Assembly (NCBI GenBank): GCA_031266055.1
Contig: JAISBT010000046.1
Span: forward strand, 1-51,222
Length of the DNA stretch: 51,222 nt
Source: Deltaproteobacteria bacterium
GTDB taxonomy: Bacteria > Desulfobacterota > Desulfovibrionia > Desulfovibrionales > Desulfovibrionaceae
Reading direction: 5' to 3'
Shown: positions 13,976-22,447 of the stretch, in pieces
Layout: every line of letters begins with the position of its first letter
Numbering within the stretch: position 1 is the stretch's first letter
Notes under the pieces: generated by a model
Told to the model about the DNA's origin: nothing
Database searches by the model: none
Seen by the model: only the letters and a program-made list of their open reading frames with translations
Translations under genes and position numbers: made by a program

Positions 13976-15166
13976 ATGGCTCTGCTCAAGGGGATTCGGG
14001 TGCTGGAAACAGCCACGGTCATTGCCGCACCTTTCTGCGCCACCATGCTGGCGGACTTCGGCGCTGATGTCATCAAGATTGAAATGCCAGGCGGCGGCGA
14101 TCCCTTCCGCCGCCTGGGTCCCTACCACAAAGGCCGAGCCATGCGCTGGGCCGCCTTGGGACGTAACAAGCGTTGCGTGACGCTCGATCTGCGCAAGGAA
14201 GTCGGTAAGGAGATGTTCCTGCGGCTTGCGGCCCAAAGCGATGTGCTGATCGAAAACTTCCGCACCGGCACCATGGACAAATGGGGCTTGGATCGCGAAA
14301 CGCTGCTTGCGGCTAACCCCAAACTGGTCATCACCCGGCTCACGGGTTACGGCCAGACCGGACCGAACGCGGGCAAGGCGGGCTTCGGCACACCAGCCAC
14401 AGCCTATTCCGGCATGACCTATCTGACTGGGTTCAAAGACCGACCGCCGGTCAGCCCTTCCTTTTCTCTTACCGATTACGTCAGCGGTCTGTTTGCCCTT
14501 TCAGGCGTCATGATGGCCCTTTACAACCGCGACGCGAAACAGGGCAAGCCCGACGAGATCGACGTCAGCCTGTATGAGGGTATTTTCCGCATGCTTGAGG
14601 TGCCGGTCATGGATCTGGACAAGAACGGCGTGCTACGCGAGCGCACTCCGAGGCTGAGCGGCACGTCCAGCCCCGGTGGAACCTACGAGACGCAGGACGG
14701 CAAGTGGGTGGTGCTGGTCTGCAGCACGGACAAAACCTGGGAATATCTGGCTAACGCCATGGGCCGCGCGGATTTACTGACAGACCCCCTGTATGAGAAC
14801 ATGGCCGCCCGCCTGCGCAACGACGCAAGCCTTGACGCTCTGGTCCGCGCCTGGGTCGGCTCCATGGGCTATGACGAGTTGCAGGCCATCGTGGATGCGG
14901 CCGGAGTGCCCACCAATCTGGTGAACAGCATGGCTGATATCTTCGCGGATCCGCATTACGCGGCCCGAGAAAATATACTGGATGTGCCGCACCCGGAATT
15001 CGGCAGCATCAAGATGCCGGGCATCGTGCCCCGCTTTGTGCACAACCCCGGCGCGGTGAAATGGTCAGGCCCGGAACTGGGCCAGCACAACGCCGAAGTT
15101 TACGGCGAACTGTTGGGGCTGGACGCGGCCCGCTTGGTGGAATTGAAGGAACAGGGCGTCATTTGA
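13976..15166 (+). CDS. CaiB/BaiF-type class III CoA-transferase
   Basis: A 396-residue family III CoA-transferase. Typical features in order: LKGIRVLETATVIAAPFCAT at the N-terminus, LADFGADVIKIEMPGGGDP, GRNKRCVTLDLRKEVG, SDVLIENFRTGTMDKWGL, and SFSLTDYVSGLFALSG, where the Asp is the catalytic residue in this family. GVPTNLVNS and DPHYAARENILDVPHPEFG are in the C-terminal part. GGAGG lies 5 bases before the ATG. It moves CoA between carboxylic acids, probably from succinyl-CoA or acetyl-CoA to the substrate brought in by the DASS carrier. It is the first gene of a five-gene operon; the following lyase would cleave the CoA ester formed. Substrate unknown. Confidence 0.9.
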   Translation: MALLKGIRVLETATVIAAPFCATMLADFGADVIKIEMPGGGDPFRRLGPYHKGRAMRWAALGRNKRCVTLDLRKEVGKEMFLRLAAQSDVLIENFRTGTMDKWGLDRETLLAANPKLVITRLTGYGQTGPNAGKAGFGTPATAYSGMTYLTGFKDRPPVSPSFSLTDYVSGLFALSGVMMALYNRDAKQGKPDEIDVSLYEGIFRMLEVPVMDLDKNGVLRERTPRLSGTSSPGGTYETQDGKWVVLVCSTDKTWEYLANAMGRADLLTDPLYENMAARLRNDASLDALVRAWVGSMGYDELQAIVDAAGVPTNLVNSMADIFADPHYAARENILDVPHPEFGSIKMPGIVPRFVHNPGAVKWSGPELGQHNAEVYGELLGLDAARLVELKEQGVI

Positions 15167-15194
15167 CGCGACAAGCGTAACCTGGAGGAACGGT

Positions 15195-16127
15195 ATGAAC
15201 CTGCCCAATAAAGCGGTCATTTGCGAAGTAGGCCCGCGCGATGGCCTGCAGAACGAGAAGAAGCTCATCCTCACCGAGCAGAAGGTGAATCTGGTCAAAG
15301 GCTGTATCGACGCCGGGATCAAGATCATCGAAATCGGATCTTTCGTTAATCCCAGAGCCACACCACAGATGGCCGACACGGCGGAGGTGCTGCGCGGCGT
15401 GGGCAAGGTCTCCGGCGTGGAGTTCAGGGCGCTGGTGCCCAATGTGCGCGGGGCCGAGCGGGCCATAGAGGCCGGCATCGGCAAGATCAAGCTGACGGCC
15501 TCGGCCAGCGAGTCGCATAACCGAAACAACTTCAACAAAACGCCGCTGGAATCCGTCCGGGGTTTCGCAGACTGCGTTAAGCTGGCCAAAGACGCGGGCA
15601 TTCCCCTGTCCGCCGCCATCGGCACGGCCTTCGGCTGCCCCTTTGAGGGCGTGGTGTCCCTCGGCCAGGTCGAATACATGGCTCGGAGCTTCATCGACTT
15701 AGGGATTACGGAAATATCCATGTCCGACACCACGGGCATGGCCCATCCGCTGCAGGTTTACACCCAATGCGCGGCCATGAGAAAGGCTTTTCCCCAAGTG
15801 AAGTGGGTGCTGCACTTCCACAACACACGCAACATGGCTCTGGCCAACATCTTTGCCGGGCTCATGGCCGGGGTGACTTGGTTCGACGGCTCTTTCGCGG
15901 GGCTGGGCGGCTGCCCCTTCGCACCCGGCGCGTCCGGCAACGTCGCCACGGAAGATATTCTAAACATGTTCGCGGGAATGGGCGTTGAGACAGGCGTCGA
16001 TATCGACAAAATGATCGCCGTGGCCCGCTTGGCTCGGGAATACGTCGGGCACGAAACGGAAAGCGGGGTACTGAAGGCCGGCAAGACCACAGACCTCGCT
16101 CCCTTTACCAAGTGCGCGCAATCATGA
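15195..16127 (+). CDS. HMG-CoA lyase-like enzyme
   Basis: A 310-residue TIM-barrel protein of the HMGL-like family. The N-terminus ICEVGPRDGLQNEKK and the C-terminal loop GLGGCPFAPGASGNVATED are the signatures of hydroxymethylglutaryl-CoA lyase, including the catalytic Cys. Metal-binding residues are present as Asp in RDGLQ and His in VLHFHNTR. It cleaves a 3-hydroxy-3-methylacyl-CoA (HMG-CoA to acetoacetate and acetyl-CoA) or a close analogue such as citramalyl-CoA. It starts 28 bases after the CoA-transferase with CTGGAGG upstream. Its stop overlaps the next gene's ATG (16,124-16,127). The CoA-transferase plus lyase pair suggests breakdown of a branched dicarboxylic acid. Confidence 0.9.
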   Translation: MNLPNKAVICEVGPRDGLQNEKKLILTEQKVNLVKGCIDAGIKIIEIGSFVNPRATPQMADTAEVLRGVGKVSGVEFRALVPNVRGAERAIEAGIGKIKLTASASESHNRNNFNKTPLESVRGFADCVKLAKDAGIPLSAAIGTAFGCPFEGVVSLGQVEYMARSFIDLGITEISMSDTTGMAHPLQVYTQCAAMRKAFPQVKWVLHFHNTRNMALANIFAGLMAGVTWFDGSFAGLGGCPFAPGASGNVATEDILNMFAGMGVETGVDIDKMIAVARLAREYVGHETESGVLKAGKTTDLAPFTKCAQS

Positions 16128-17071
16128 AGATCCTGATCGCGGAAAAAATCGACGACGTAGCGGAGGAATTGCTGCGCGAGCGAGGTCTGCAGCCGGTTCT
16201 GCTCTTTCTTCCCTCACGGGAAGAACTGATTGAAACGCTGCGCGATATGGACGGCATCATCGTGCGCACCAAAGTATCCCTGCCCGGTGAAGTCATCAAG
16301 CAGGCCCCAAAGCTCAAAGCCATCGGCATGCATGGCATCGGGCTGGACCATATTGACCGCGCGGCGGCCGAAGAGCGTGGCATCGCCGTGCTCTCCGTGC
16401 CCGGCGGCAACAGCGACGCCGTGGCGGAGCTGACCGTGGGGCTTTTGCTCGCGCTCGTGCGCAATATCTGCCCGGCTTACAACGATGTACGCGCCGGGCA
16501 GTGGCGCGCGGACATGTTCCTGGGTTCGCAGCTCAGGGACAAAACCTTGGGGGTCATCGCCTTGGGACGCATCGGCCTGCGGGTGGCGCATCTCTGCCGG
16601 GCTTTCGGCATGCGGGTCGTGGCTCACGACCCCATGTGCCCGCCGGAAATAGCCGCCGTGAACGACATTGCCCTGGTCGCACCGGAGGTGCTGTACCACG
16701 AGGCGGACATCATAAGCGTGCATGCCCCGCTGACGCCGAGCACGCGGCATATGATAGGTGATGCGGCCGTCGCGGCCATGAAGCCCGGCGTGATCATCGC
16801 CAACCTAGCCCGGGGCGGCATCCTAGACGAGGCGGCCATGGTTCGCGGCCTTGAAAGCGGCAAAATACGCGGGCTCTGCCTTGACGTCATGGAGCAAGAA
16901 CCACCAGGGCCGGGCAACTTGCTGTTGCGTTTTCCCCAAGTCGTGGCCGTGCCGCACATGGGTGCGCGTACGATGGAATCGCAACGTTTCGTGGCCAGAA
17001 CCATCGCCGCCAAGGTGGCGGACGTCCTGTTAGGCGCGGAGAATTCAGGTTCAGCGGCAATACGGTTGTAA
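16124..17071 (+). CDS. D-2-hydroxyacid dehydrogenase (D-isomer specific)
   Basis: A 315-residue NAD-dependent enzyme of the D-isomer 2-hydroxyacid dehydrogenase family. The nucleotide-binding loop is GVIALGRIGLRVA, in which the usual first Gly is Ala. The catalytic triad is in place: Arg in ANLARGG, Glu in LDVMEQEPPG, His in VAVPHMGART. The ATG at 16,124 is preferred to a GTG at 16,112 because it forms an ATGA overlap with the lyase stop. It would reduce a 2-oxoacid or oxidise a D-2-hydroxyacid in the same pathway, for example a pyruvate-like product of the lyase. Substrate specificity cannot be assigned. Confidence 0.88.
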   Translation: MKILIAEKIDDVAEELLRERGLQPVLLFLPSREELIETLRDMDGIIVRTKVSLPGEVIKQAPKLKAIGMHGIGLDHIDRAAAEERGIAVLSVPGGNSDAVAELTVGLLLALVRNICPAYNDVRAGQWRADMFLGSQLRDKTLGVIALGRIGLRVAHLCRAFGMRVVAHDPMCPPEIAAVNDIALVAPEVLYHEADIISVHAPLTPSTRHMIGDAAVAAMKPGVIIANLARGGILDEAAMVRGLESGKIRGLCLDVMEQEPPGPGNLLLRFPQVVAVPHMGARTMESQRFVARTIAAKVADVLLGAENSGSAAIRL

Positions 17072-17109
17072 GGTTTCCAGTCGAGAACTCTGTAACCCCG
17101 AGGAACAAA

Positions 17110-18564
17110 ATGCAGACATCACAGCCAGCCAAAAAGACGGCCTCCGAGGGATTTGACGCGTTCCGCAAAAAAATCGGCTTGCCCCTGGCCATTGGCCTAG
17201 CCCTGCTGATCGCCTTCATGCCGCAGCCAGCCGGGCTGAGTCCGGAGGGGCAAAAGGCCATAGCCATTTTTGCGGCGGTTTTCGTTCTCTATCTCACGGA
17301 GTCCATTCATCTCGTGGTCACGAGCATCGCCATCATTCCGGCCGTCGTCTTTACGAACACGGTGAAGCTGGGCCAAGTGCTGCCCCCTTACGCTAGCGGC
17401 TCGGTGTTTCTGATGTTCGGGTCCTTCATTCTGGCCGCGGCCATGGTCAAGACCGGCTTGGCCGACCGCATTACCTTCGTGATTCTGAGCAAGACCGGCA
17501 GTTCGGTCAAACGCATCACCTTCGGCATGGTTCTGGTCAGTATCGTGCTCTCCTTCATGCTGCCCTCATCCACGGCGCGCACGGCCGTTCTGCTGCCCAT
17601 CGCGCTGGCCATCATCAACCTCTTCGACTACCGGGGGCCGGGTCGTTCCAAGTTCACTATCAACATCCTACTGACCATCGCCTTCGTCAACGCCATACTC
17701 AGCGCCGGAGTCCTGACCGGCAGCCCGCCAAACGTGATCATCGTGGATTTCATGGTAAAGGCGGGGTTAGCGCCCATCACTTACACCCAGTGGCTGATGG
17801 CGGGATTTCCCCCGGCGGCGCTGATGTGCATCGTCACCTGGTGGATCATGCACATCGTGTTCAAGCCGGAAAAGACCGACATCGACGGCGGTGTGGCCTT
17901 CATCCGCGAAAAACTGGAAGGGCTCGGTCCCATCACTACGCCGGAAGTGCGCGTGGCCGCCATCATGGCCCTGACCATAGCCCTCTGGATATCCGGATCC
18001 TGGACGGGTCTGGACATCAACGTGGTCTGCATCGCCTCGGTCTCTCTATTTTTTTGCCCGGTCATCGGCGTGCTGGACTGGGACAGCACCAGCAAGTCCG
18101 TGTCCTGGTCCGTGTTGCTCATCTGCGGCGGCGGCCTATCTCTGGGCGGCATCCTGATGCAGACCGGGGCCGCCAAGTGGATCGCCGTCAACATTTTCGA
18201 ACTGTTGGGCCTCAAGGGCCTCGGGGTGGCGGCCCTACTGTGCGTCGTCATCGTGGTGGTGCAGTACCTGCACATCCTCTTCGCCACCACCATGGCCATG
18301 GCCACGGCCTTTGTGCCTATCCTGCTGGAACTAGCCAAAACTGCGGGTATCGACCCGGTGCTGCTGGCCCTGCCCGTGGGCATGATCATCTCCGGCTATC
18401 CGCTGCTGATGTTTTACAACACCGTGCCCAGCATAGTGGTTTACGGCACCGGCAAGCTAGCCGTGCAGGATTACCTCAAGGTGGGGCCACTGCTCTGCGG
18501 CATCGCTTGCGTGGTGTACTGCATCTGCGTATTTACCTTCTGGGGGCCGATCCTGTCTTATTAA
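17110..18564 (+). CDS. DASS/SLC13-type anion:sodium symporter
   Basis: A 484-residue inner-membrane carrier with about 11-12 hydrophobic segments, of the divalent anion:Na+ symporter (SLC13/CitT) family, which takes up di- and tricarboxylates or sulfate. The first half has LPSSTARTAVLLPIALAI in place of the usual SNT loop, followed by TGSPPNVIIVDF. The second half has TTMAMATAFVPILLEL and LPVGMIISGYPLLMFYNTVP. The cytoplasmic N-terminus carries a short basic stretch. Located between the dehydrogenase and the amidohydrolase, it most likely imports the substrate of this operon, a carboxylate or acylated acid. The variant loops leave the exact anion open. Confidence 0.88.
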   Translation: MQTSQPAKKTASEGFDAFRKKIGLPLAIGLALLIAFMPQPAGLSPEGQKAIAIFAAVFVLYLTESIHLVVTSIAIIPAVVFTNTVKLGQVLPPYASGSVFLMFGSFILAAAMVKTGLADRITFVILSKTGSSVKRITFGMVLVSIVLSFMLPSSTARTAVLLPIALAIINLFDYRGPGRSKFTINILLTIAFVNAILSAGVLTGSPPNVIIVDFMVKAGLAPITYTQWLMAGFPPAALMCIVTWWIMHIVFKPEKTDIDGGVAFIREKLEGLGPITTPEVRVAAIMALTIALWISGSWTGLDINVVCIASVSLFFCPVIGVLDWDSTSKSVSWSVLLICGGGLSLGGILMQTGAAKWIAVNIFELLGLKGLGVAALLCVVIVVVQYLHILFATTMAMATAFVPILLELAKTAGIDPVLLALPVGMIISGYPLLMFYNTVPSIVVYGTGKLAVQDYLKVGPLLCGIACVVYCICVFTFWGPILSY

Positions 18565-18566
18565 GG

Positions 18567-18760
18567 CAATTTAACTTTGAGACGCTCCCTTGAGGCGCTT
18601 TACGGCGAAACATCGCTGCTGTCTACATCCGTAAGCTGCTGCGCAGCAACGGCTGAAGCAAGTTTCGCCTGCGCCTGCGGGGCGGGCGGCGGTACCCGCC
18701 GCCAGAGCATTTCAACATTTTCAATGTTAAAATGCTCTGGCCCGCGCCGCGAGACGCCGG
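18567..18760. repeat. Composite intergenic repeat (CTTTGAGACGC family)
   Basis: The 273-base gap between transporter and amidohydrolase holds a composite repeat. It has GGCAATTTAACTTTGAGACG at 18,567, a middle block GTAAGCTGCTGCGCAGCAAC (18,631 on), a GGCGGGCGGCGG segment, and a palindrome CCAGAGCATTT...AAATGCTCTGG (18,702-18,740). The same blocks recur at 39,900-40,090, 40,505-40,645, 49,003-49,480 and 51,080 onward, in either orientation. No gene is present. The GGAGG at 18,831-18,835 belongs to the next gene's ribosome binding site. Confidence 0.7.
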
Positions 18761-18837
18761 GGAGGCGGAGCCTCCCCAGTGCCCCCACCGGCAGGAGCAT
18801 AATGCCCCTGCACCCTTGATCACATAACGGAGGACTA

Positions 18838-19986
18838 ATGCAAGCGGATATCGCCATCATCAACGGCCATATCATTGATCCGGTTGCCGGAATCAACGGC
18901 CCGGCCAACGTGTATGTCAAAGGCAAGCGCGTCATACCCACGCCTTCAGCCGACGATCCGGCGCCCAAATACGTCGTCGACGCGGCGGGCTGCCTCGTAT
19001 TTCCCGGCTTCATCGACATGCACGCCCATGTCTACGCCAAGGGTAACGAGAGCGGCGTGCCTCACGAATTCGCCTTTGCGCCCGGCGGGGTGACCACCAT
19101 TCTGGACGGCGGCACAGCCGGATCCGCCAATTTCGAGGGCTTTTACGACTCAGTCATCGCTACCGCGAGCCTGCGCATCAAAAGTCTGCTCAACATCGCG
19201 CCCACGGGCCTGTGCACACGCAGGCACCACGAAAACGTGAACCCAGCCTGCTATGACGAACCGCGCATGCGAGACCTTTTCGCCGAGTACCCGGACGTGC
19301 TGGTGGGCATCAAGGCCAGGGTCAGCAGAAACATCGTGGGTGAACTGGGTCTGGAACCCCTGAAGCATACCGTGGATTTCGCGGACAGCGTGCAAAAATC
19401 CGTGGTGGTGCATGTCACCGATCCCGCCGCGCCTCTTGAAGACATCGCGGACATCCTGCGGCCCGGCGACGTGATCTGCCACGTGTACCAAGGGCGCGGC
19501 CACACCATCCTGGACGCGGGCGGCGCTGTTTCGGCGGACATGCGCCGGGCCAGGGAACGGGGCATCCTTTTCGACGCGGCCAACGGTTCGGCCCACTTTT
19601 CCCTGCCTCTGGCCCGCAAAGCACTGGAACAGGATTTCTTGCCGGATTTCATCAGCACGGATCTTTCCACCCTGACCATGTTCCGCGAGCCGGTCATGGG
19701 CATGGCCTATCTGTTGTCCAAGTATCTAAATCTGGGTATGGACGAGACGGCCCTTGCCCGCTGCGCCGCCGAGGCTCCGGGCCGCTGGCTGGGCATGGAA
19801 GGGCAAATCGGCACCTTGGCGCCCGGCGCATTCGCTGATGTAGCCGTCCTGCGCAAGGAGAAAAAACGGGTCAAATTCACCGACAGCTTCAAGGCATCTT
19901 TTTACGGAACTGTAATGCTCATGCCACAACTTACTATGCACAACGGTCGGATTCTTTTCCGGCAGATGGATTTCGCGGCTCCTTAG
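18838..19986 (+). CDS. Amidohydrolase/deacetylase-type metallohydrolase
   Basis: A 382-residue amidohydrolase-superfamily enzyme close to the dihydroorotase-like EF0837/Atu3266 group. Metal ligands are visible in order: HAH in FIDMHAHVY, the carbamylated Lys in VGIKARVSRN, His in VVVHVTD, His in VICHVYQGRGH, and the catalytic Asp in FISTDLST. Members of this group, as I recall, deacetylate N-acetyl-amino acids or O-acetyl-hydroxyacids such as acetyl-mandelate. CGGAGG precedes the ATG. It ends the five-gene operon. It could release the hydroxyacid or amino acid that the CoA-transferase and lyase then process. The reaction is inferred. Confidence 0.85.
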   Translation: MQADIAIINGHIIDPVAGINGPANVYVKGKRVIPTPSADDPAPKYVVDAAGCLVFPGFIDMHAHVYAKGNESGVPHEFAFAPGGVTTILDGGTAGSANFEGFYDSVIATASLRIKSLLNIAPTGLCTRRHHENVNPACYDEPRMRDLFAEYPDVLVGIKARVSRNIVGELGLEPLKHTVDFADSVQKSVVVHVTDPAAPLEDIADILRPGDVICHVYQGRGHTILDAGGAVSADMRRARERGILFDAANGSAHFSLPLARKALEQDFLPDFISTDLSTLTMFREPVMGMAYLLSKYLNLGMDETALARCAAEAPGRWLGMEGQIGTLAPGAFADVAVLRKEKKRVKFTDSFKASFYGTVMLMPQLTMHNGRILFRQMDFAAP

Positions 19987-20063
19987 AGCATATTCACTTT
20001 GAGATTGTCGTAGGCGGGCTTTGCCCGCCGTTAAGCGGCAATCTCAAAGTGAATATGCTCTAA
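19983..20063. repeat. Palindromic TTAGAGC repeat, long form
   Basis: A 25-bp arm from TTAGAGCATATTCACTTTG to AGATTG (19,983-20,007) is perfectly complementary to 20,039-20,063. Between the arms is a second hairpin with GGCGGGC and GCCCGCC. It overlaps the amidohydrolase stop region and can serve as its terminator. A close relative lies at 22,041-22,112. Confidence 0.8.
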
Positions 20064-20097
20064 AAGGTAGGTAAAATTTTGCGAAAAATTTGAGGTT

Positions 20098-20126
20098 AGC
20101 CCTTGGATGTGACAACAAGGGCTTTA
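20098..20126 (+). terminator. Hairpin upstream of dehydratase gene
   Basis: AGCCCTTG (20,098-20,105) pairs with CAAGGGCT (20,116-20,123) across ten bases and is followed by TTTA. It resembles an intrinsic terminator with a short T run, or a leader hairpin for the dehydratase gene 60 bases downstream. Confidence 0.5.
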
Positions 20127-20183
20127 TGCAATAATCTTAAAAAGAGAGTTTCCCTATGATGAACACTCTCAACGAGGTTTCCC

Positions 20184-21842
20184 ATGCCCAGAAGCGGCCA
20201 CATTGAAGACAAGAGCGAAGCCTACTACGTGGGCCTTATGAATTCCGTGGGTTTCCGCAAGAAAGACCTGACCAAACCTGTCATCGGCGTCGTCAATTCC
20301 TGGAACGACGTGAACCCCGGCCACAAACCCCTGCGGGAACTGGCCCAGGTGGTCAAGGAAGGGGTCTGGTCCGCCGGCGGCGCCCCGGCCGAATTCACGG
20401 TGCCCGCCCCCTGCGACGGCATCGCCCAGGGGGAAGGCATGCATTCCATTCTGCCTTCCAGGGATCTCATCGCCGGATCCATTGAGGCCATGGTTCGGGC
20501 TCACGGGTTCGACGGCCTGGTTTTTCTCTGTTCTTGCGACAAAATAGTACCCGCCATGCTCATGGCCGCCGCGGTCCTGGATCTGCCCTCCCTCTTCCTG
20601 ACCTCCGGGACCATGATCCCCTACCGGGAGGGCGGAAGGGAGTTCGTGACCCCGGATGCCAAGGAAGCTATCGGCATGCGGGCCGGCAACAGCATCGACG
20701 AGGCCACCTTTGACCGCTGGCGGGAGAACATCTGCTTCTCCGGCGGCACCTGCGCCATGTACGGCACGGCCAACACCATGGGCACCTTTCTCGAGGCAGT
20801 GGGGCTCGCGCCCTTTTATTCCGCGACCATGCTCTTCGCGGCCGCGGCCAAGGTTCGCCAGGCCAGGGACGTGGGAGAACGCATCGTGGCCCTGACCCGC
20901 GAGGGCGCGAAATTTTCCGCCTTTCTCAACGAAAAGACCCTGAGCAACGGGATCAAATACGTTTCCGCCACCGGCGGATCCACCAACGCCGTGCTCCATT
21001 CCCTCGCCATCGCCCGCGCGATGGGCTGCGCTCTGACCCTCCGGGACTTCGACGCCATCCAGGCTTCCGTCCCGGTCATCGCCAAATTCAAGCCCTCGGC
21101 CAAGCCCAACATCGACACCTACCACCAGGCGGGCGGCGTCCCGGCGGTTCTGAAGACGCTGCGGCCGAACCTGGATCTTTCCGCGAGGCTCGCCATGGGC
21201 GGGACGCTGGGCGAGTATCTGGACGCGGCGGCAATCGCCGTGAACCGGGAGGTCATCCGGCCCCTGGACGACCCCCTGCACGAGGGCGGCTGTTTCGCCA
21301 TCCTTTCCGGCAACCTCGCGCCCCTCGGGGCGGTGGTCAAGAAGAGCGGGGTGGAACCGTCCATGTTCCGCCACAAGGGACCGGCCGTGGTCTTCGATTC
21401 CGAGGAGGAGGTCCGCGATTACCTGCTCGCGGCCGACGTGAAAAAGGGATCTGTCCTGGTCATCCGCTACGAGGGGCCCAAAGGCGGGCCTGGCATGCGG
21501 GAATTGTCCATTCCGGCGGCTATGCTGGTGGGCCTCGGGCTGCACACCTCGGTGGCCATGATCACCGACGGCCGCTTTTCCGGCGCAACGCGCGGCCCGT
21601 GCGTGGGCCACATCGCGCCCGAAGCCTGGGACGGCGGGCTGCTTTGCCTCGTGCGCGACGGCGATTGCATTGAGATCGACCTGGACGCGAAAACCCTGAC
21701 CCTGCATGTGGACGAGGCGGAATTGGCCCGACGCGCGGAAAAGGCCGTCCAGCCGGAACGGCCGCTCCGGGGCGTGCTCGCGGCCTACCGCGCCGCCGTT
21801 TCCGGCGCGGAACAGGGTGCGCTCTGGATGTACGGCGGCTGA
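20184..21842 (+). CDS. IlvD/Edd-type dihydroxyacid dehydratase
   Basis: A 552-residue Fe-S dehydratase of the IlvD/Edd family. Hallmarks in order: [39 protein letters not shown] with the first Fe-S Cys, [16 protein letters not shown] with the second, [20 protein letters not shown] with the third, and in the last third KGGPGMREL and [21 protein letters not shown]. Length is normal for IlvD. It removes water from a 2,3-dihydroxyacid. In a catabolic island, without other ilv genes, a sugar-acid substrate may be as likely as the valine/isoleucine intermediates, so no symbol is given. The ATG has a weak GAGG 10 bases before it. A 16-codon frame (20,156-20,206) overlaps the start but shows no attenuator codons. 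Confidence 0.85.
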   Translation: MPRSGHIEDKSEAYYVGLMNSVGFRKKDLTKPVIGVVNSWNDVNPGHKPLRELAQVVKEGVWSAGGAPAEFTVPAPCDGIAQGEGMHSILPSRDLIAGSIEAMVRAHGFDGLVFLCSCDKIVPAMLMAAAVLDLPSLFLTSGTMIPYREGGREFVTPDAKEAIGMRAGNSIDEATFDRWRENICFSGGTCAMYGTANTMGTFLEAVGLAPFYSATMLFAAAAKVRQARDVGERIVALTREGAKFSAFLNEKTLSNGIKYVSATGGSTNAVLHSLAIARAMGCALTLRDFDAIQASVPVIAKFKPSAKPNIDTYHQAGGVPAVLKTLRPNLDLSARLAMGGTLGEYLDAAAIAVNREVIRPLDDPLHEGGCFAILSGNLAPLGAVVKKSGVEPSMFRHKGPAVVFDSEEEVRDYLLAADVKKGSVLVIRYEGPKGGPGMRELSIPAAMLVGLGLHTSVAMITDGRFSGATRGPCVGHIAPEAWDGGLLCLVRDGDCIEIDLDAKTLTLHVDEAELARRAEKAVQPERPLRGVLAAYRAAVSGAEQGALWMYGG

Positions 21843-21860
21843 CGGCTCCCGGAGGACGGC

Positions 21861-21956
21861 GTGAGAATTTCGGCCATGCTGGAAAACGCCGCGGGAACAT
21901 TCGCTCCCGCCGAACTGGAACTCCGAACTTTGACAATTTTTTCCATACAAAATTAG
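21861..21956 (+). pseudogene. Truncated gene start behind the dehydratase
   Basis: GGAGG (21,851-21,855) stands 5 bases before a GTG at 21,861. The frame reads 23 or so residues of normal codon use (VRISAMLENAAGTFAPAELE) and then enters A+T-rich sequence, ending at 21,956 after 31 codons. It looks like the beginning of the next gene of the dehydratase operon, cut near 21,930. The fragment is too short to name a family. The cut mirrors the receptor-gene truncation near 13,868; both junctions have TTTGACAAT close by. Confidence 0.45.
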
Positions 21957-22447
21957 TATAACTTACTAAAATATAACGATATTTATATTTTTGACCTAAA
22001 TTTGTAGTACGAAATATTTAATTTTTTATCTTGACATTTTTGAATATTGAGATTGTCGTAGGCGGGCGAAAGCCCGCCGTTAAGCGACAATCTCAAAGCG
22101 AATATGCTCTAAAGGTTTATAGCCTGAGGATATGTATAAACGGATTGCACCATGCGGAGGAGGGTTTCAGCATCGGCAACGTCCGTGAGTCTTTTCCTTA
22201 CGTCTTGGGCGGTTAACTTCAAAGCGCTACAATTTGTAGCGCTTTGGTTCCCCTCTTTTTTAAGGCGTGTTTTCAGCACACGCCAATATTTACCGGGGTC
22301 TGGGCTTTCAGTTGCCGCTTGAAGTGCCATTTTGTGATTTCAAGTTTGAGGTGCCAATTTGGCACCTCAAAGATTCCCGCTCTTCTTTGGACAGCTGAAA
22401 CATGAAGTCTTCCGGGAAGCGTCCCGGATTGCGCTTGACAGCACGGA
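21930..22447. repeat. A+T-rich junction with palindromic repeats
   Basis: From 21,930 to 22,040 the DNA is very A+T-rich with no gene. At 22,041-22,112 lies a second copy of the long TTAGAGC palindrome; its inner hairpin is GGCGGGCGAAAGCCCGCC. A phage-antirepressor fragment follows. At 22,345-22,371 a 27-base palindrome, TTTGAGGTGCCAA plus its complement around one base, could end leftward fliM transcription, though no T run follows it on that strand. Confidence 0.65.
22109..22330 (-). pseudogene. BRO-N/antirepressor gene fragment
   Basis: The leftward frame contains DPGKYWRVLKTRLKKEG, TNCSALKLTAQDVRKRLTDV and ADAETLLRMVQSV. This is the middle of a BRO-N/DNA-damage-inducible-D-type domain, where homologues read KYWNVLKTRLKKEGNE...LTDVADTEQLLRLIQSIPS. 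Both the N-terminal part and the usual C-terminal half are missing. The stop codon is supplied by the TTAGAGC repeat at 22,109, which suggests the repeat arrived in or truncated the gene. Such genes occur in prophages and as chromosomal stress genes. Non-functional remnant most likely. Confidence 0.65.

Noticed and set aside
20070-20082. Possible sigma-54 promoter before the IlvD-type gene
   Set aside because: GG and GC are nine rather than ten bases apart and the flanks do not match the consensus.
20156-20206. Possible leader peptide before the IlvD-type gene
   Set aside because: Sixteen codons without a run of Leu, Val or Ile codons and without alternative hairpins; attenuation is not supported.
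20169-21950. 593-codon open frame on the - strand
   Set aside because: Antisense to the IlvD-type gene, which has all family motifs; the antisense product is a G+C-driven shadow rich in Gly, His and Arg.
22345-22371. Classical intrinsic terminator of fliM
   Set aside because: The palindrome is perfect, but no T run follows on the minus strand, so it is reported only as an inverted repeat.
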